Assembly: GCA_037044905.1 (NCBI GenBank) | Contig: JBAOKB010000118.1 | Location: 124,001 to 188,000, forward strand | DNA from: Hortaea werneckii | Lineage: Eukaryota; Ascomycota; Dothideomycetes; Mycosphaerellales; Teratosphaeriaceae | DNA: 64,000 nucleotides | Direction of reading: 5' to 3' | Shown here: in pieces, positions 43,801-53,832 of the stretch | How the letters are laid out: each line of letters begins with the position of its first letter | Numbering within the stretch: the first letter of the stretch is position 1 | Notes under the pieces: model-generated | What the model was told of the DNA's origin: nothing | What the model saw: the letters and a program-made list of their open reading frames with translations, nothing else | Databases searched by the model: none | Program-made: the position numbers and the translations under genes

Positions 43801-44048
43801 TGCGCAAGGAAGACCCGCACGACCAGGCCTTCAAGCCTCCGGTCCTGAGTACCTTCACCTTCGGATCACCTGCGCAAGCTTCGTCTCGGTTCTCGGAGTC
43901 CGCCGGCCCTTCTATTTCTACTGATGCCGCCGCCCGTTCGACCGCCACCGCCCGGGCCAGCAACACAAGCCGTGGTGCCCAGAACACCCGCCCCAGAGGC
44001 ACAAAGCGCGTTGCTCGGGCGGGGAGCTCCATGCCTTCGGCACCATGA
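40812..44048 (+). CDS. Large repeat-containing coiled-coil membrane protein, 1078 aa
   Basis: An intronless gene. The N-terminus has hydrophobic segments at about residues 4-22 and 40-63 (VLVVVLVALPWAFFLLSLLIV), then a Pro-rich linker. Residues 100-755 are almost continuous coiled coil. Within it, residues 401-610 are five tandem 42-residue repeats (exact 126-bp period from 42012), each with a core like LQKDLSSAQ and a Gly/Ser break such as ETGNSSSASE. Residues about 757-776 hold a Cys cluster of the form CxxC-x9-CxxxxC, suggesting a small zinc site. From residue 849 five 19-residue repeats (57-bp period, QSNMPSQAMDTNEG-like) form an acidic disordered segment. The basic C-terminus is RGTKRVARAG. 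Function is unknown; a membrane-tethered scaffold is plausible. Confidence 0.78.
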   Translation: MDSTAVFAVFLAGLLQLQQWLLNLPASTMAALSAYATSEVLVVVLVALPWAFFLLSLLIVLRYGLVTFPAPPTSPTPPAPTSLPALVDDADWHMRYGNLDKDNTTLINKVSRMEQNLERLRDEKRHQQTEIEHLERRLRQAHEDLRTAREERQDPTSAAVYVELKDKKDLLEARKTKLDRANKDLSKKLADREAAYQDLLAEKNDLQAKKGALASERLRHQLTHSKVLDLTAECERLDKQLSAAKEAARDAQRTAESREKALKEQRDQARLLDLKARDAAQHQRQLDTKLREQAENGAKELERTLGKRDRTVRDLCGRIQALEEAEKRALDAADSSSRDLKAARKELKDAGRAQRQSLQHWEELKRQAEGKFAAVVSERDAAVKRAQGPAEQHQSSGTGAEIQSLKDQLAGLQKDLSSAQGANQALQAKVHAAETGKSSATGEIQALMDKLASAQKDFSSAQSASQALESKLQTAEKARVSASNEAQKLQQQLSAVQKDLSDAQIAKQELLTKAQAAETGNSSSASEAQGLQDRLVRLQKDLTEAQSAKQVLEIKLQTAEHGNSSSNGEIQTLQNKLASLQKDFSDAQSTNHALQARVQTAETGSNSASNEIQDLKRQMQNAEATFSNVKDENGRLQREVNEAQKKVSDADAENQRLQGMVSRAKDMKTQYEEAKARINQLAANLKGAKAETKQLREAEHDLKKKIQDLDNYSYQKLQESSALRLQIKKSDSEYATKLHEKDAQLEELDQKLVQALRACINCDHFLWYGQCKNILCPLSDDYMFKDEWNAGNTEVAQNMASLNAYAGNDLFEQHGVETIDEGLGGAEDPATDPAFWNVTAGQDLGEGTQSNMPSQAMDTNEGPNDSAQSNVPSQAMDTNEDPDDGTQSNMPSQAMDTNEGPDDGAQTNVSPQAGETSQDLHESTQSKVSTEAMDTSEGLREPIPGFTREEIEELDRQLEEDHPDTPPTSSANPSNVPWQQPTEEIDAHDLYESSARLRKEDPHDQAFKPPVLSTFTFGSPAQASSRFSESAGPSISTDAAARSTATARASNTSRGAQNTRPRGTKRVARAGSSMPSAP
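42012..42641 (+). repeat. 126-bp coding minisatellite, five units
   Basis: Unit starts (GAG codons) fall at exactly 42012, 42138, 42264, 42390 and 42516, and the next non-repeat boundary is at 42642. Every unit encodes 42 residues with the same heptad layout, so length changes by whole units would keep the coiled-coil register. Confidence 0.92.
43356..43640 (+). repeat. 57-bp coding minisatellite, five units
   Basis: Unit starts at 43356, 43413, 43470, 43527 and 43584, with an exact 57-bp period encoding 19 residues. The first three units are nearly identical and the last two diverged. Confidence 0.92.
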
Positions 44049-45142
44049 CCGACGATCGACGTCCCGGAGAACCCAAATGCTCCTACACTGTCGGCGTCCC
44101 ATATCCCGGGTCAGAGGATCTGCCCGAATTGTGGGATGTGGGCGTTGAAGGACGATGGCCAGTGCCCTGGCAACTGTTTCTAGAAAGTTGCCAAATTCAT
44201 TCAGAGCCGAACAGAACGCCCTCCCGTTGTTTCCGCTACCATTCGTGATGAGTGAGAAAAGAGAGGATGTACGGAAGGGTCACCTGTCAGATGTGCGATG
44301 GGAAATCAAAACCCATCGCACTAGCAGGTGATCCCTTGTCATCCTCGCCTCATATCGCTGGTTGTGAATACTGGGAGGGCAATATGTTCTGGCTTTTGAA
44401 AGGGGCTGGCCTTGAGATGCGGAGCGGACGGAAATCAGGACGGAACCAGGGCGGGAGCAAGGATAGATGGAAGGAAAAGTATACTTGGCTTTCAGAGACC
44501 GTAAGGTCTAGAGGCCAAGGATCTCGGACTATTGCAATTGAGGGTATTAGTCGCAAGGGGAACGTGATGGCTGAAGGATGGGACCATTGATTTGAGAAAT
44601 GAGCTGAAATTTTTGAGCGAAGGCGCTGGCAGGAGTTACTTTTGGGGGGATTCTTTGACAGGGTGTTTCAAGCATCACATGACATCGCAAAGAAAGCGAT
44701 TTGCAACAAGCATGAAAGTATGAAGTATTCAGCGTGGCGTTTCTAGCATGGCGTTTGGGGAAGCTGTCTTACATAGCAGAGGGAGTCTTAGCATATTCAG
44801 CATGAGCATTGAAAGCATTTCTTTCGCAGTCCACGTGCGGCAAGGGCGTGGTCCAGCCTCTGAAGCTTCATTCTCAGGACGCAAAGTCGCGGTTGAATAG
44901 ACGGTCTGCATGAGATGCCGGAGGAGACAAAACAGGGAGAAGGGCGACTGAGAGACTCAACATCATAATCATAGCAGCGACCATCATCTTTATACCGACT
45001 CCCGTGAGAAGAGCTCAACTAGCTAGCGCAGAAATTCTACGAGCTAGATGCTACACCCATCGAATTCTATCATCAGTCGGTTCAGATTCACCAGTCCTGT
45101 TGCATTCCCATGCTGTTTTTCTACTGTCCCTCTGAATGGTTT
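44049..45142. other. Convergent intergenic region
   Basis: About 1.1 kb between the coiled-coil gene and the Whi5-like gene, both of which end here. No gene is supported. Confidence 0.45.
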
Positions 45143-46366
45143 TCAAGAAGAATTCCTCAATCCCAGCAACCCCTCCGCAACCCGTCCTTTGTCTAAGCTG
45201 TTCGAAAGATCCGTCTGCTCTCCCCGGTCGCCACCGGGAAGCTGGGTACTCCCGTCAGCGGTGTTCTCGATACCGTCTGATTGAGAAGCATCCGCGGATG
45301 CGTTAGACTCTAGGTGCTGAGTCGGGGTCTGATGATGTGGTTCCGACCCGCGTCGAGCCGTAGATTCTGAGCCGGGTGGCGAGGAAGGCGGATCGGCTTC
45401 TTCGTAGACGACTTGTCGACTGCTGTATGCCGTTGGCTTTAATACAGGTGCTGGGAGGAGTCTGGGTACGGGTTGGTCGGTGGATGGGTTCGTGCTTTCC
45501 TGTTCCGCTTGTCGTTGTCGTTGTTGCTCCTGTTTGAGGTAGGCTTCCCGTTTTAGTTGCGCGACAGCCTCTTCGACTGCTTCGCTAGTTGCTCTGCCGT
45601 CGACGTCTCTACCGGCGTGGGTGAGCGATTCGAAGGGGAGGTGTGTCTGGTTTGTCTGGACTTTGTACATGGCGACCCGAAGACGGAGCTTGAGTAGTTG
45701 GGCGCGTGATAAGCCTGGTATGGATGATTGATGCTCGATAGTTGCTGATATGGCGGCGTTGATGTTTGCAGTTGCACTGTGGTTGTTGCTGTATGAGACT
45801 TGGGACGAAGGGTCGTAGTTGATTAGACTGGAGAAGGAGTGACGTTCTGCAGAAGAATGTTGTTGTGGTTCGTCTCCATTCGAGGTGGGAGTGTTAGGCT
45901 CTGTTGGGGACTCCTGCTGGACTGTGGGAATTATTGGCTCATACTGCTCTTGTATCACGGGAACACTGTGTGTCCTTTCCTGCTGCTCAATATGCAACGG
46001 CCCCGACCCCACGTCTGCTTCCGGTGCATCTCCCACACTTGCACTACGGTTTCCTCCAAACACGCTGCCACTGCTTCTTCTAGTATCTTGCCTGGTGTTT
46101 TCAACTTGCTCACTGAGTGATTCATCTTCAGATAGCCGCCTTCGCTTGAGATATTTCAATCCCGCTCCATGGTCGAACGAGGCAGTATAGCTCCGTTTCA
46201 ATGGGCTGCTCGCCATGGGCTTTCCGTTCTTAAGCAGCCCAATGGCAGAAGAGGCGAGCTTGACGTTCGGAGATACATCTCCCAGCACGCGTCGTTGTGG
46301 TGCTGGATGTGTATGGGTATGAACATGCTGTATGGCAGCCGAGCGGTTGTTGTCGCTGGACGCCAT
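45143..46366 (-). CDS. Whi5/Nrm1-like G1/S transcriptional repressor
   Basis: An intronless gene of 407 aa. The key segment is IPGLSRAQLLKLRLRVAMYK followed by VQTNQTHLPFESL (residues about 216-248). This matches the GTB motif by which Whi5 and Nrm1 bind SBF/MBF transcription factors and hold G1/S genes off. The N-terminal QRRVLGDVSPNVK also recurs in fungal members. The rest is disordered, rich in Ser, Thr, Gln and Pro, with several SP/TP sites that could be CDK targets (inference). A basic KYLKRRRL patch near residues 71-78 is a likely nuclear signal. No other domain is present, as expected for the family. Confidence 0.88.
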   Translation of the reverse strand: MASSDNNRSAAIQHVHTHTHPAPQRRVLGDVSPNVKLASSAIGLLKNGKPMASSPLKRSYTASFDHGAGLKYLKRRRLSEDESLSEQVENTRQDTRRSSGSVFGGNRSASVGDAPEADVGSGPLHIEQQERTHSVPVIQEQYEPIIPTVQQESPTEPNTPTSNGDEPQQHSSAERHSFSSLINYDPSSQVSYSNNHSATANINAAISATIEHQSSIPGLSRAQLLKLRLRVAMYKVQTNQTHLPFESLTHAGRDVDGRATSEAVEEAVAQLKREAYLKQEQQRQRQAEQESTNPSTDQPVPRLLPAPVLKPTAYSSRQVVYEEADPPSSPPGSESTARRGSEPHHQTPTQHLESNASADASQSDGIENTADGSTQLPGGDRGEQTDLSNSLDKGRVAEGLLGLRNSS

Positions 46367-47193
46367 CGAAGTCGTAGTGTTGCCGTGTTGCAGCTAGGAT
46401 GATGCACGGCAGCAGAGGACGTGGTATGGTGGATTGAAACTTTTCTCGTATGCTCCAGAGTATCAATGTACAGAAGTATAGGACGATCCAGGTGATACCA
46501 TTGAATGTTGTTCGCTCCAGACTCGCGCGTCAACATCGCGGTACACGTCCATGGACCCGCCCGAGCTTTCCCCGGGATATCGCGCTAGGGACGCGGTCTT
46601 GTTGGGCTCTACAGCACTACAACCTTAATGGTGGCGTCTCAACTCCAACCTCCTTCTGACTGCTGCAGCTCCTCCTCTTCACTCCATTATCATCCCACGC
46701 TCTGCTCATCCGGGAATGCGTCCATTCGGCAACCCGATGAAGAGATCGCCACATGACTAGGCTCGCCCAGCCGCTCTTGCATGGGTCTTTGTTTCGGCGG
46801 AGATCCTGACAGCTCTAAGCGACGACCGTGCGATGAAGGCAACCAGCTGTAGTTCGCGGGGTATCTCTCCAGATGCACAAGATCAGGGATTGACTACGTT
46901 CTCGTGCGCGGTCGATGCGTACATTTCGTCTTCAGCGGCAATCTATACCGCACGTCTGCCCTCTAGCCAATACCCCTCAGCCGCAATATAGCGTCTCGAG
47001 ACGTTGGTTGTTTCTGTCTTAAGGTGGGCTATTTCATTCTTGGCACATACGCCGCATCGAGACATGTTTAAATGTCCATCCTCATGTCGCTTGTATTGCA
47101 GGCAAGTACTACCAACTTGTTGAGCCTTTGCAAGCCTACACTATCATATCATACTTCTTTGCCATAAGCATCTTGCACATTCAAGTCTCAAAA
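46367..47193. other. Intergenic region
   Basis: Upstream of the Whi5-like gene and of the pseudogene at 47194. No gene is supported. Confidence 0.45.
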
Positions 47194-48560
47194 ATGAATA
47201 CGCCTGAAAGCTTGAAGGGAAGCACAGCTAAGAGTAGATCGACCCCATCACCGAACGTCAAAAGAAGCACCTTGAAAAAGAACCGAGTGACGTACAACGA
47301 AAAGGTACTTCCGTCACCGGGACCGAGCATTCCCAAGAACTACCACGCCATATCGACTGTGTACGCCAATCGCTTTTGAACTTCACCTATTCGCTGCCAA
47401 GCTCAATGGAAATTTATGATCACTTTGAAACGGCAGGTCAGAAAATCGTCGATAAATTGGAAGACAGCTCATATTCAAAATTGGTCTTTCTTTCCCTCCA
47501 TTTGATTCCGAACAGCACTCGGTGTGGTGGGCACCTACGGATTCCTATCCTAGTCGAGAACCGGATCCAAGAGAGATTCCACTTTGGGCAAATCTGGAGG
47601 AATGCAACCAGGTCGTCAAGAATCTCAAGAGCGAACGTCTGGGTATGGAAGTAGACTGGACAGAACGCCTGCGGTTGGCCGTTTTTAGGAAGTACGATGA
47701 GAAAGCGGTCGAAGCCAAGGCTGAGCCTCAATCCGTCTCGGGCTTGCCGGCAAGTCATGAAATTGAACCCTTTGAGAGATGGTGCCTGTAAGTACGGAAA
47801 GACTGAATCTCCTCGCAGCTATCATCTTCTACAGAGGAAGGGACGTACAGTGGTGCGAAGCCGATTCTTTTTGAGGAGGCATTCTCGCAAAGTCCTGACA
47901 AACCCAACACCGGATCTCACATATGCGTTTCCGATATCAAGTGCTCCGTTCACTGGTTTTGCCGCTCAAGAAATTCTTGGCACAACCTTCTCACTTCATG
48001 TGCTGCAGGATCTCCGCAATGACGCCAATATAAACTTGATTTCTTCCCCGACCTGTGGGCTCAAGAATGAAGTAAGGTTAGTTCTTCGAGGAAGTGCCTC
48101 AACAAAACGAACCTGATGTGCTTTCCGTGGGCCATCGTCGAGGTTAAGCAGCCGAGAGTCGGCAATGCCGATATAGAGAAGTGTTATTGCCAGGCCGCGA
48201 ACGACAGTGCAATAGCGCTGCGGATGTTGGGGGCACTCTTCCAAAAAGCCACTGGTTGCGTACCTGCTGATCTACCCCCAATCATTGCGATCACATGTGT
48301 TGGTCCAGAATTGCGAGTGTGGCTGACCTATAATGCCTGGTACAAGTGGTCAAAGAGAGGATGACATGGTACGTGTCCTTGTCATCGTCTGATTGTTTGA
48401 TACCTGACCCAGAACAGAACATATCAATGAGATGCGTGTACGCCACACACCTGGAGCTGGTTTGGGGCGTGCACTCGAGCCGCTTGATCGTCAAACACAT
48501 GCATGTCTGGGCCTCGCGAATCTTGAAACCGAGAATTTGTATGTACCTCAGCTTGCTGGC
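47194..48560 (+). pseudogene. Degraded PD-(D/E)XK nuclease-like fungal gene
   Basis: Consecutive pieces of one fungal protein family appear in changing frames: MNTPESLKGSTAKSRS (from 47194, stop at 47379), NFTYSLPSSMEIYDHFE (47376 on), FPPFDSEQHSVWWAPTD to 47788, PTPDLTYAFPISSAPF with TTFSLHVLQDLR to about 48063, CFPWAIVEVKQPRVG with EKCYCQAANDSA (48118-48364), and CVYATHLELVWGVHSS (after about 48430). The family order is kept, with PDLTYAFP before FPWAIVEVK and CYCQAAN. The E-x-K of VEVK fits the PD-(D/E)XK core. A normal 49-nt intron (48369-48417, GTACGT...AACAG) is still visible. At least four frame changes are not explained by introns, so the gene is broken. Confidence 0.75.
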
Positions 48561-48659
48561 TTCTAAACGCTCTCTATCCAATCGCACTAGACCTTCGGAG
48601 AGCTCGCGCAGTCACTCAAAGAGAGACAGTAAAGCGTACTTGTCCTATGATGAAGGTCT

Positions 48660-49305
48660 TTGCCGGATGAATCTCCATCGGAGAGGAAGTCTAAGTCGCG
48701 ACGAATTACCAATGAATGTGCGCTTGACCGTGGAGCCACAAACATGCCATCAACCCCTTGCCCGTCTCGAGGAGATACATCCAAGAGGTCGACAACATCC
48801 ACCGCGAAGAGATCAAACAAGAAACCCGTCACACCTAGCCCGTCGTCAGAATCTGCGCCAAAAGCATCAACTACTTCGAACGCCGAGGGGTCAGACAAGA
48901 GATCTACCCCGGCCCCTCAGACACCGCAAAGTCAGACCGCTTTCGAAACCCGTCAGGAGACGCCTTCCTTCACACCCGCTCTAAAATTCAGAGATAGATT
49001 GGCTTCAAGCCGCAACCCGCAGACGCCGCCGCAAATCTGAGAAAGAGCCCGTCCCAAACTTCGATTCAATTGAAAGCCTCGAAGTAGACGCCTTGGTCAT
49101 AGAGTTGGAAGATCTCGTAGCCAAATTCCAGAAGCTGGGTGTCAGTGCAACCAGCACACCGATCCGAGAGACCCGAAGATCCTCATATTACTATATACGA
49201 CGTAAGGCGCTAGCTGCAATTACACGGCCACCCAAGGCCGTGGTGAGACTTCCGGCCCCCGGCGTGGATTTTCAGTTGAAAAGACATTCGGCGTCGAGGA
49301 TGTGA
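48660..49305 (+). pseudogene. Ser/Thr/Pro-rich remnant downstream of the PD-(D/E)XK-like pseudogene
   Basis: An open stretch from 48660 encodes low-complexity Ser/Thr/Pro/Lys-rich sequence to 49040. After a frame change the segment SIESLEVDALVIELEDL and VAKFQKLGVSATSTPIRE continues to 49305. The two parts read like one protein tail interrupted by a frameshift. It may be the original C-terminus of the upstream pseudogene or a separate broken gene. Confidence 0.4.
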
Positions 49306-50683
49306 GGCAACAGCTTTCGGAACTGGGGGTTGAATGCTTTTTATTATGATCACGGCTCTGATGTCGCTCTGACCCTGATAGTCGTATCAGTTGCGGTGCT
49401 GACGCTGGTAGCTCTGACGGATCTGTGAAAAGGGATGGTTATTCCATTGAAGACCGGGAGAACCCACATAGTATGCGGTAATGGTTTTGATACATGTATT
49501 TCACGGCTTTCGATTAGTGTCTTTTACGATCTAAGAGGATTGCACAGACGCAACTCAGGGGTTGAATTCATCGAAGTCTTCCTACTTCCCCGTTGGCCAC
49601 ACGCTTGCAAGAGGTCATGACTTCCATACACAGGATCTTTGTTTTTAGGAAATGCTGCGAAAGTAACGGTATTGTATTGATGCTCATCTGCTCGTGCTGA
49701 TCCGTTCTTTGCGAAGAGAATAATAGGGTTCCTCTCCACACATTATCATGGATTGAGGGGGTGAAGACAATCAGCACTTACACAATGCGGTCGGCGTTAG
49801 AGGCAGTCATCTTCGTTGAGTATGTGCTTTCGATGCTCGCGCGACTGATCAGGAGCTTTGATATCACTACAGGGATCGTATGAATGGAGTGTCCGCCGTG
49901 GAACGCCAGGTGCTGATGTCGATTCGTGAGGAATGCTGACTCAGCAATGTGCTCCTCAACGCCCACCTGTGAGCTGAGACTTCCATCGTCCTGAACTCCT
50001 ATGCCATCGACGAAATTCCTTGAGTTTATATCAGGCTGGACGTCTAGGTGTCGACATGATACTCAAACATCTCTCAATTCGTGCTATACGATAGTGGGGC
50101 TCTCGATTGGCGACTTCATCCTTGCGTCCGGAACGATTAGCGCCAGCCGCGCAGCCGACAGTCCATCCCTCGACATGGAACGTTTGGCTGGCTAACCGCC
50201 CTGTGATTGGACCAATGATGATCTTTCTACCATGTGCCTCTCGACGTGGATCTGGCGCCCTCTTACGGGTTTGTCCCTATCCCTAAAACAGGCTGTCCGT
50301 CTCAAATAGCTGGAGGCGACGCATTCCACGAACATAAGCGCCGAGTCAAACATCTAATTCGAGTATGACAGGTCTGCCAGCTCTACCGCAAATTCTTGCC
50401 TTGTTATGGCCAGAGGAAGCTGTATCTCTGAGGCATGTCGAGTTGCAGCATGTCTTTTAAGCGCCTTTAGCCACCTTGATGCGCTCTTATCGCTTCGCTT
50501 CACCTGTATGCTGGAATGCATACGAATAAGGACTTCGAGTTTGTCGTGCATTGCCTTTAGCCCGTTAAGCGAACGCCGCTGGAGCAAGTATTTATCGCAG
50601 GCGGCTACCTTCTTGTATAGGCCCCAGCCTTTTTCCCATGTTCACTCTTACATCGTGTACACTACCCAATTTGGAAAGAGAAG
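49306..50683. other. Intergenic region
   Basis: About 1.4 kb between the pseudogene and the NACHT gene. No gene is supported. Confidence 0.45.
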
Positions 50684-53681
50684 ATGGTTGATGCTCTAGG
50701 CAGTTTAGGCCTTGCTGCTAACATATTACAACTCCTGGAATACGGTGGCAAGCTGGCAATAGCGATTCATGAAGTCTACGACTCTCCTCGCGGAGCGACT
50801 GTGAAGAACCTGGAGACTGAGAAGATCCAGCTGGATTTGCAAGACATTACCAGGGACTTGTGCTCTCCACAGACGTCCAAATGCGCTACTGAGGATGATC
50901 TTGCCTTATGTGATCTTGGAAGAGAATGCCATTCTCTGGCACTCGAACTACTCGACGTCCTTGACAGTCTGAAAGTTCCCGAGGGCGCTGTTCTTCGACC
51001 CTGGGTTGCGCTGCAGAAAACCGTACGATCTGCAGTAAAGGCTAGGAGGATCGAGAGCCTTGAAGAGCGCCTGCAGAGGCTCAAATCTCAGCTTGCTGTT
51101 CGAATGCTTGGTGCGTTGCGGTAAGTCGGTGGTAGCAAATGCCGTGATCGATAGCTTGCTGACTTCTATCCAGGAACGAGCAATCGTCACTCTCTTGCCA
51201 AATGCGCCAATATAAGCAATGTGCGGAACGCTGGCAGGAAGACAACATCGCTTGCTTCAATTCTGCAGAGGCAAATATCCAGTCTGCATTGGAGTGCTTC
51301 AGCAAAGAGACCAAAGCATTGCAGACCTCAGTGCGAAACAGCCAAAAAGATCAATCGCATACCATTTCTGCGCTTGAGAGCTCCTTGAAAGATCTCACAC
51401 GCCAGGTGACAGCAATGCAGTCCCTAGCGGCCACTGTCTCACGGAATGACTCATTTTTACAAAATCTTACATTCGCTGGGATGGCAGCCCGTTACAAAAG
51501 CATCCCCCAAACTTACAAGACTACCTTTTCCTGGATATTCGAAGAGAATGGGGTCTTCCTGCAATGGCTTGCTGAATCCGACAAGACATTCTGGATTAGC
51601 GGCAAAGCCGGCTCTGGAAAGTCGACGCTCATGAAATTTCTGGCTAATCACGACATGACGAAAAGCAGACTTCAAAATTGGTCAAAGGGTCGACGGCTAG
51701 TGATCGCCAGTCATTATCTATGGAATCCAGGAGCCCCAATGCAGAAGTCCAAAGAGGGTGTCCTTCGCAGCCTGCTGTTCCAGATTCTTCGCCAATGTCC
51801 GGACCTTATCGACATCGCCTTCCCCTCGCATTCATCTTCTAATGACTTCGTGTACCGACATGCAGATCCCTGGACCGAATCAGAGTTGGCTGATACTCTT
51901 GACTTGATCGTAAACCATCAGTCTCACAGCATCAACTTCTGTTTCTTTCTCGATGGCCTCGACGAATACTCAGACCCTACCAATGAATTGATCCGAGATC
52001 TGGAATCTCTTTCTACAAGGCCTCACGTCAAACTCTGCGTATCTAGTCGTCCATGGAACGAGTTTCAGCAGGCATACGGACAAATTCCAAATCATCATCT
52101 TACCTTGCAACATCTGACTCGCACGGACATCAAGGACTACATTGTTGGCAGGTTGATTAACGATCCGCTCTTTACTCGGTTAGCACCTGGAGCGGAATAC
52201 ACCGATTCAATCACAAAGAAAATACTAAACAGAGCACAAGGTGTATTTCTTTGGGTTCACCTGGTCATTAGAGATTTGCGCCAGGGGCTGGCCGAGGGAG
52301 CTGACACCAAACAGCTGGATTTGCGGTTGGAGGCTCTACCATCAGATCTCGAATCCTATTTCAAACGGATGCTGTCCGCTTTGAGCCCAGTACTCAGGCG
52401 TCAAGCAGCCCGAGCATTGCTCGTCATGCTACATGCTTCTGGGCCTTTGAAAGCCGCGGTTCTGTGCTATCTTGACGAAAAGCTGCAGGACTATTCTAAC
52501 GTGGCGACGTCGAGGCTTAGAATCGACAAGGAGACTATGTTACGACAGATCAATCAATGGGGCAGGGACTTTGTGCAGATCACTGTCGCGGCTTCATGGG
52601 AGGGGTGGGGCCCATTCAGCATTGCACTTGCAAATGATGCTGACTTCATGCATCGCACAATGAAGGACTTCTTGATGGAGCAGGACATGCAAGACGAGCT
52701 GTGGAAGCTTAGTGGATCGGACTTTGATCCTAGGATGGCCCTCTGCAGAGTTCACACCTGTCTAGCCAATGCTCTGGATCCTTCATCATGTGAGTATGAT
52801 TATTCAAAATCTTCCAAGGCGTTCGGCGAGGTTGCAGGCACGATAATGCGGTCCGCCAAAGAGTGGGAGCTCCACAATAACGCACCTCCTTTCGAAAGTC
52901 CTAGATGTACTCGACCGGATCGGGGGACATCGTCTGGCGGCTTGCGCCGACGGACTGAATCGAGACCACTGGACCGCTGGTTGTTGTCCTACTTTCGCCT
53001 GTACCGCCATGGAAGGCGTCACGCTATCAGGCATAAAAGCAGTTTTCTGGCTTACGCTGCAAATTTTGGCGTCAAAATCTATCTCGAGGCCAAGCTGGCC
53101 AGCTCTAAATCATCTCAAGACGAGCTCAGCTTGATCCTTGACGCTACCATTTTACGGCATAAATACCTTATGCTCCCATGGGCACAAGCTGGATACCAAA
53201 CTTCCGTATGGTGAAACTACTTCTCGAATATGGTGCGCAGCCTACCTATGTTATCACAAATTCCAATTATGATGGCATGCCACAAACAATTTGGAGCGCC
53301 TTCATTGAAGATTTGTGGCGACTTTCGGAGGAACCTCTAGCTGAAAATGGAGAATTTGCACACATGATAAAACTGCTACTCCGCGCAGGCGTAGGGAGCT
53401 TTGGCGTGGCTCGTGAAAATAGCGTCTCTGTCTTCAACCACTTTGCGCGTCGCTGTCATCCTGATGAATGGGCAGAGCTTCGAGAAGCACTTAAGAAGGC
53501 TTACTCTCAAAACAAAGGAGTTTCGCACGCTCAACACTTCCAGGCGTTGGCTACACGCTTGCAAAATGTTGTGGCTTGTACCTCCATGTACAGGGAAGCT
53601 ATTTCCAGCATTTGCTGGAAATGGATTGGCACTGTACTGACCCTCGTGATGCTTGCGCTGGTTTGTTTTTGGCAAAGATGA
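50684..53681 (+). CDS. NACHT-domain STAND (NLR-type) protein with 3' frameshift
   Basis: Fungal NLR-like proteins are signalling NTPases tied to nonself recognition and programmed cell death (family knowledge). Exons are 50684-51120 and 51174 onward, with a 53-nt intron (GTAAGT...CCAG). The N-terminus MVDALGSLGLAANILQLLEY is the common fungal STAND N-terminal helical domain. A coiled linker follows, then NACHT with Walker A GKAGSGKST at about residue 289 and Walker B FCFFLDGLDE at about 400, then winged-helix-like sequence. The main frame stops at 53214. From 53178 an overlapping frame gives NFRMVKLLLEYGAQP and HMIKLLLRAG (ankyrin-like) and a C-terminal membrane helix (TVLTLVMLALVCFW) to 53681. 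One missing base near 53176-53178 would join them, so the gene is either mutated or has a base error. Confidence 0.8.
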
Positions 53682-53832
53682 TCTGTGGATCTCTTCTTGC
53701 GCAATCTCATATAGACGTCATGTTTCTTTAGGAAGAATGAAAGTCATCGTCGTTGCGGTGCGTGCTGTCAATGCTGGTGTGATTGATGAGGAGCGGGTTG
53801 ATCAGTATGGTACGCCTTACAACAGTTCTATC

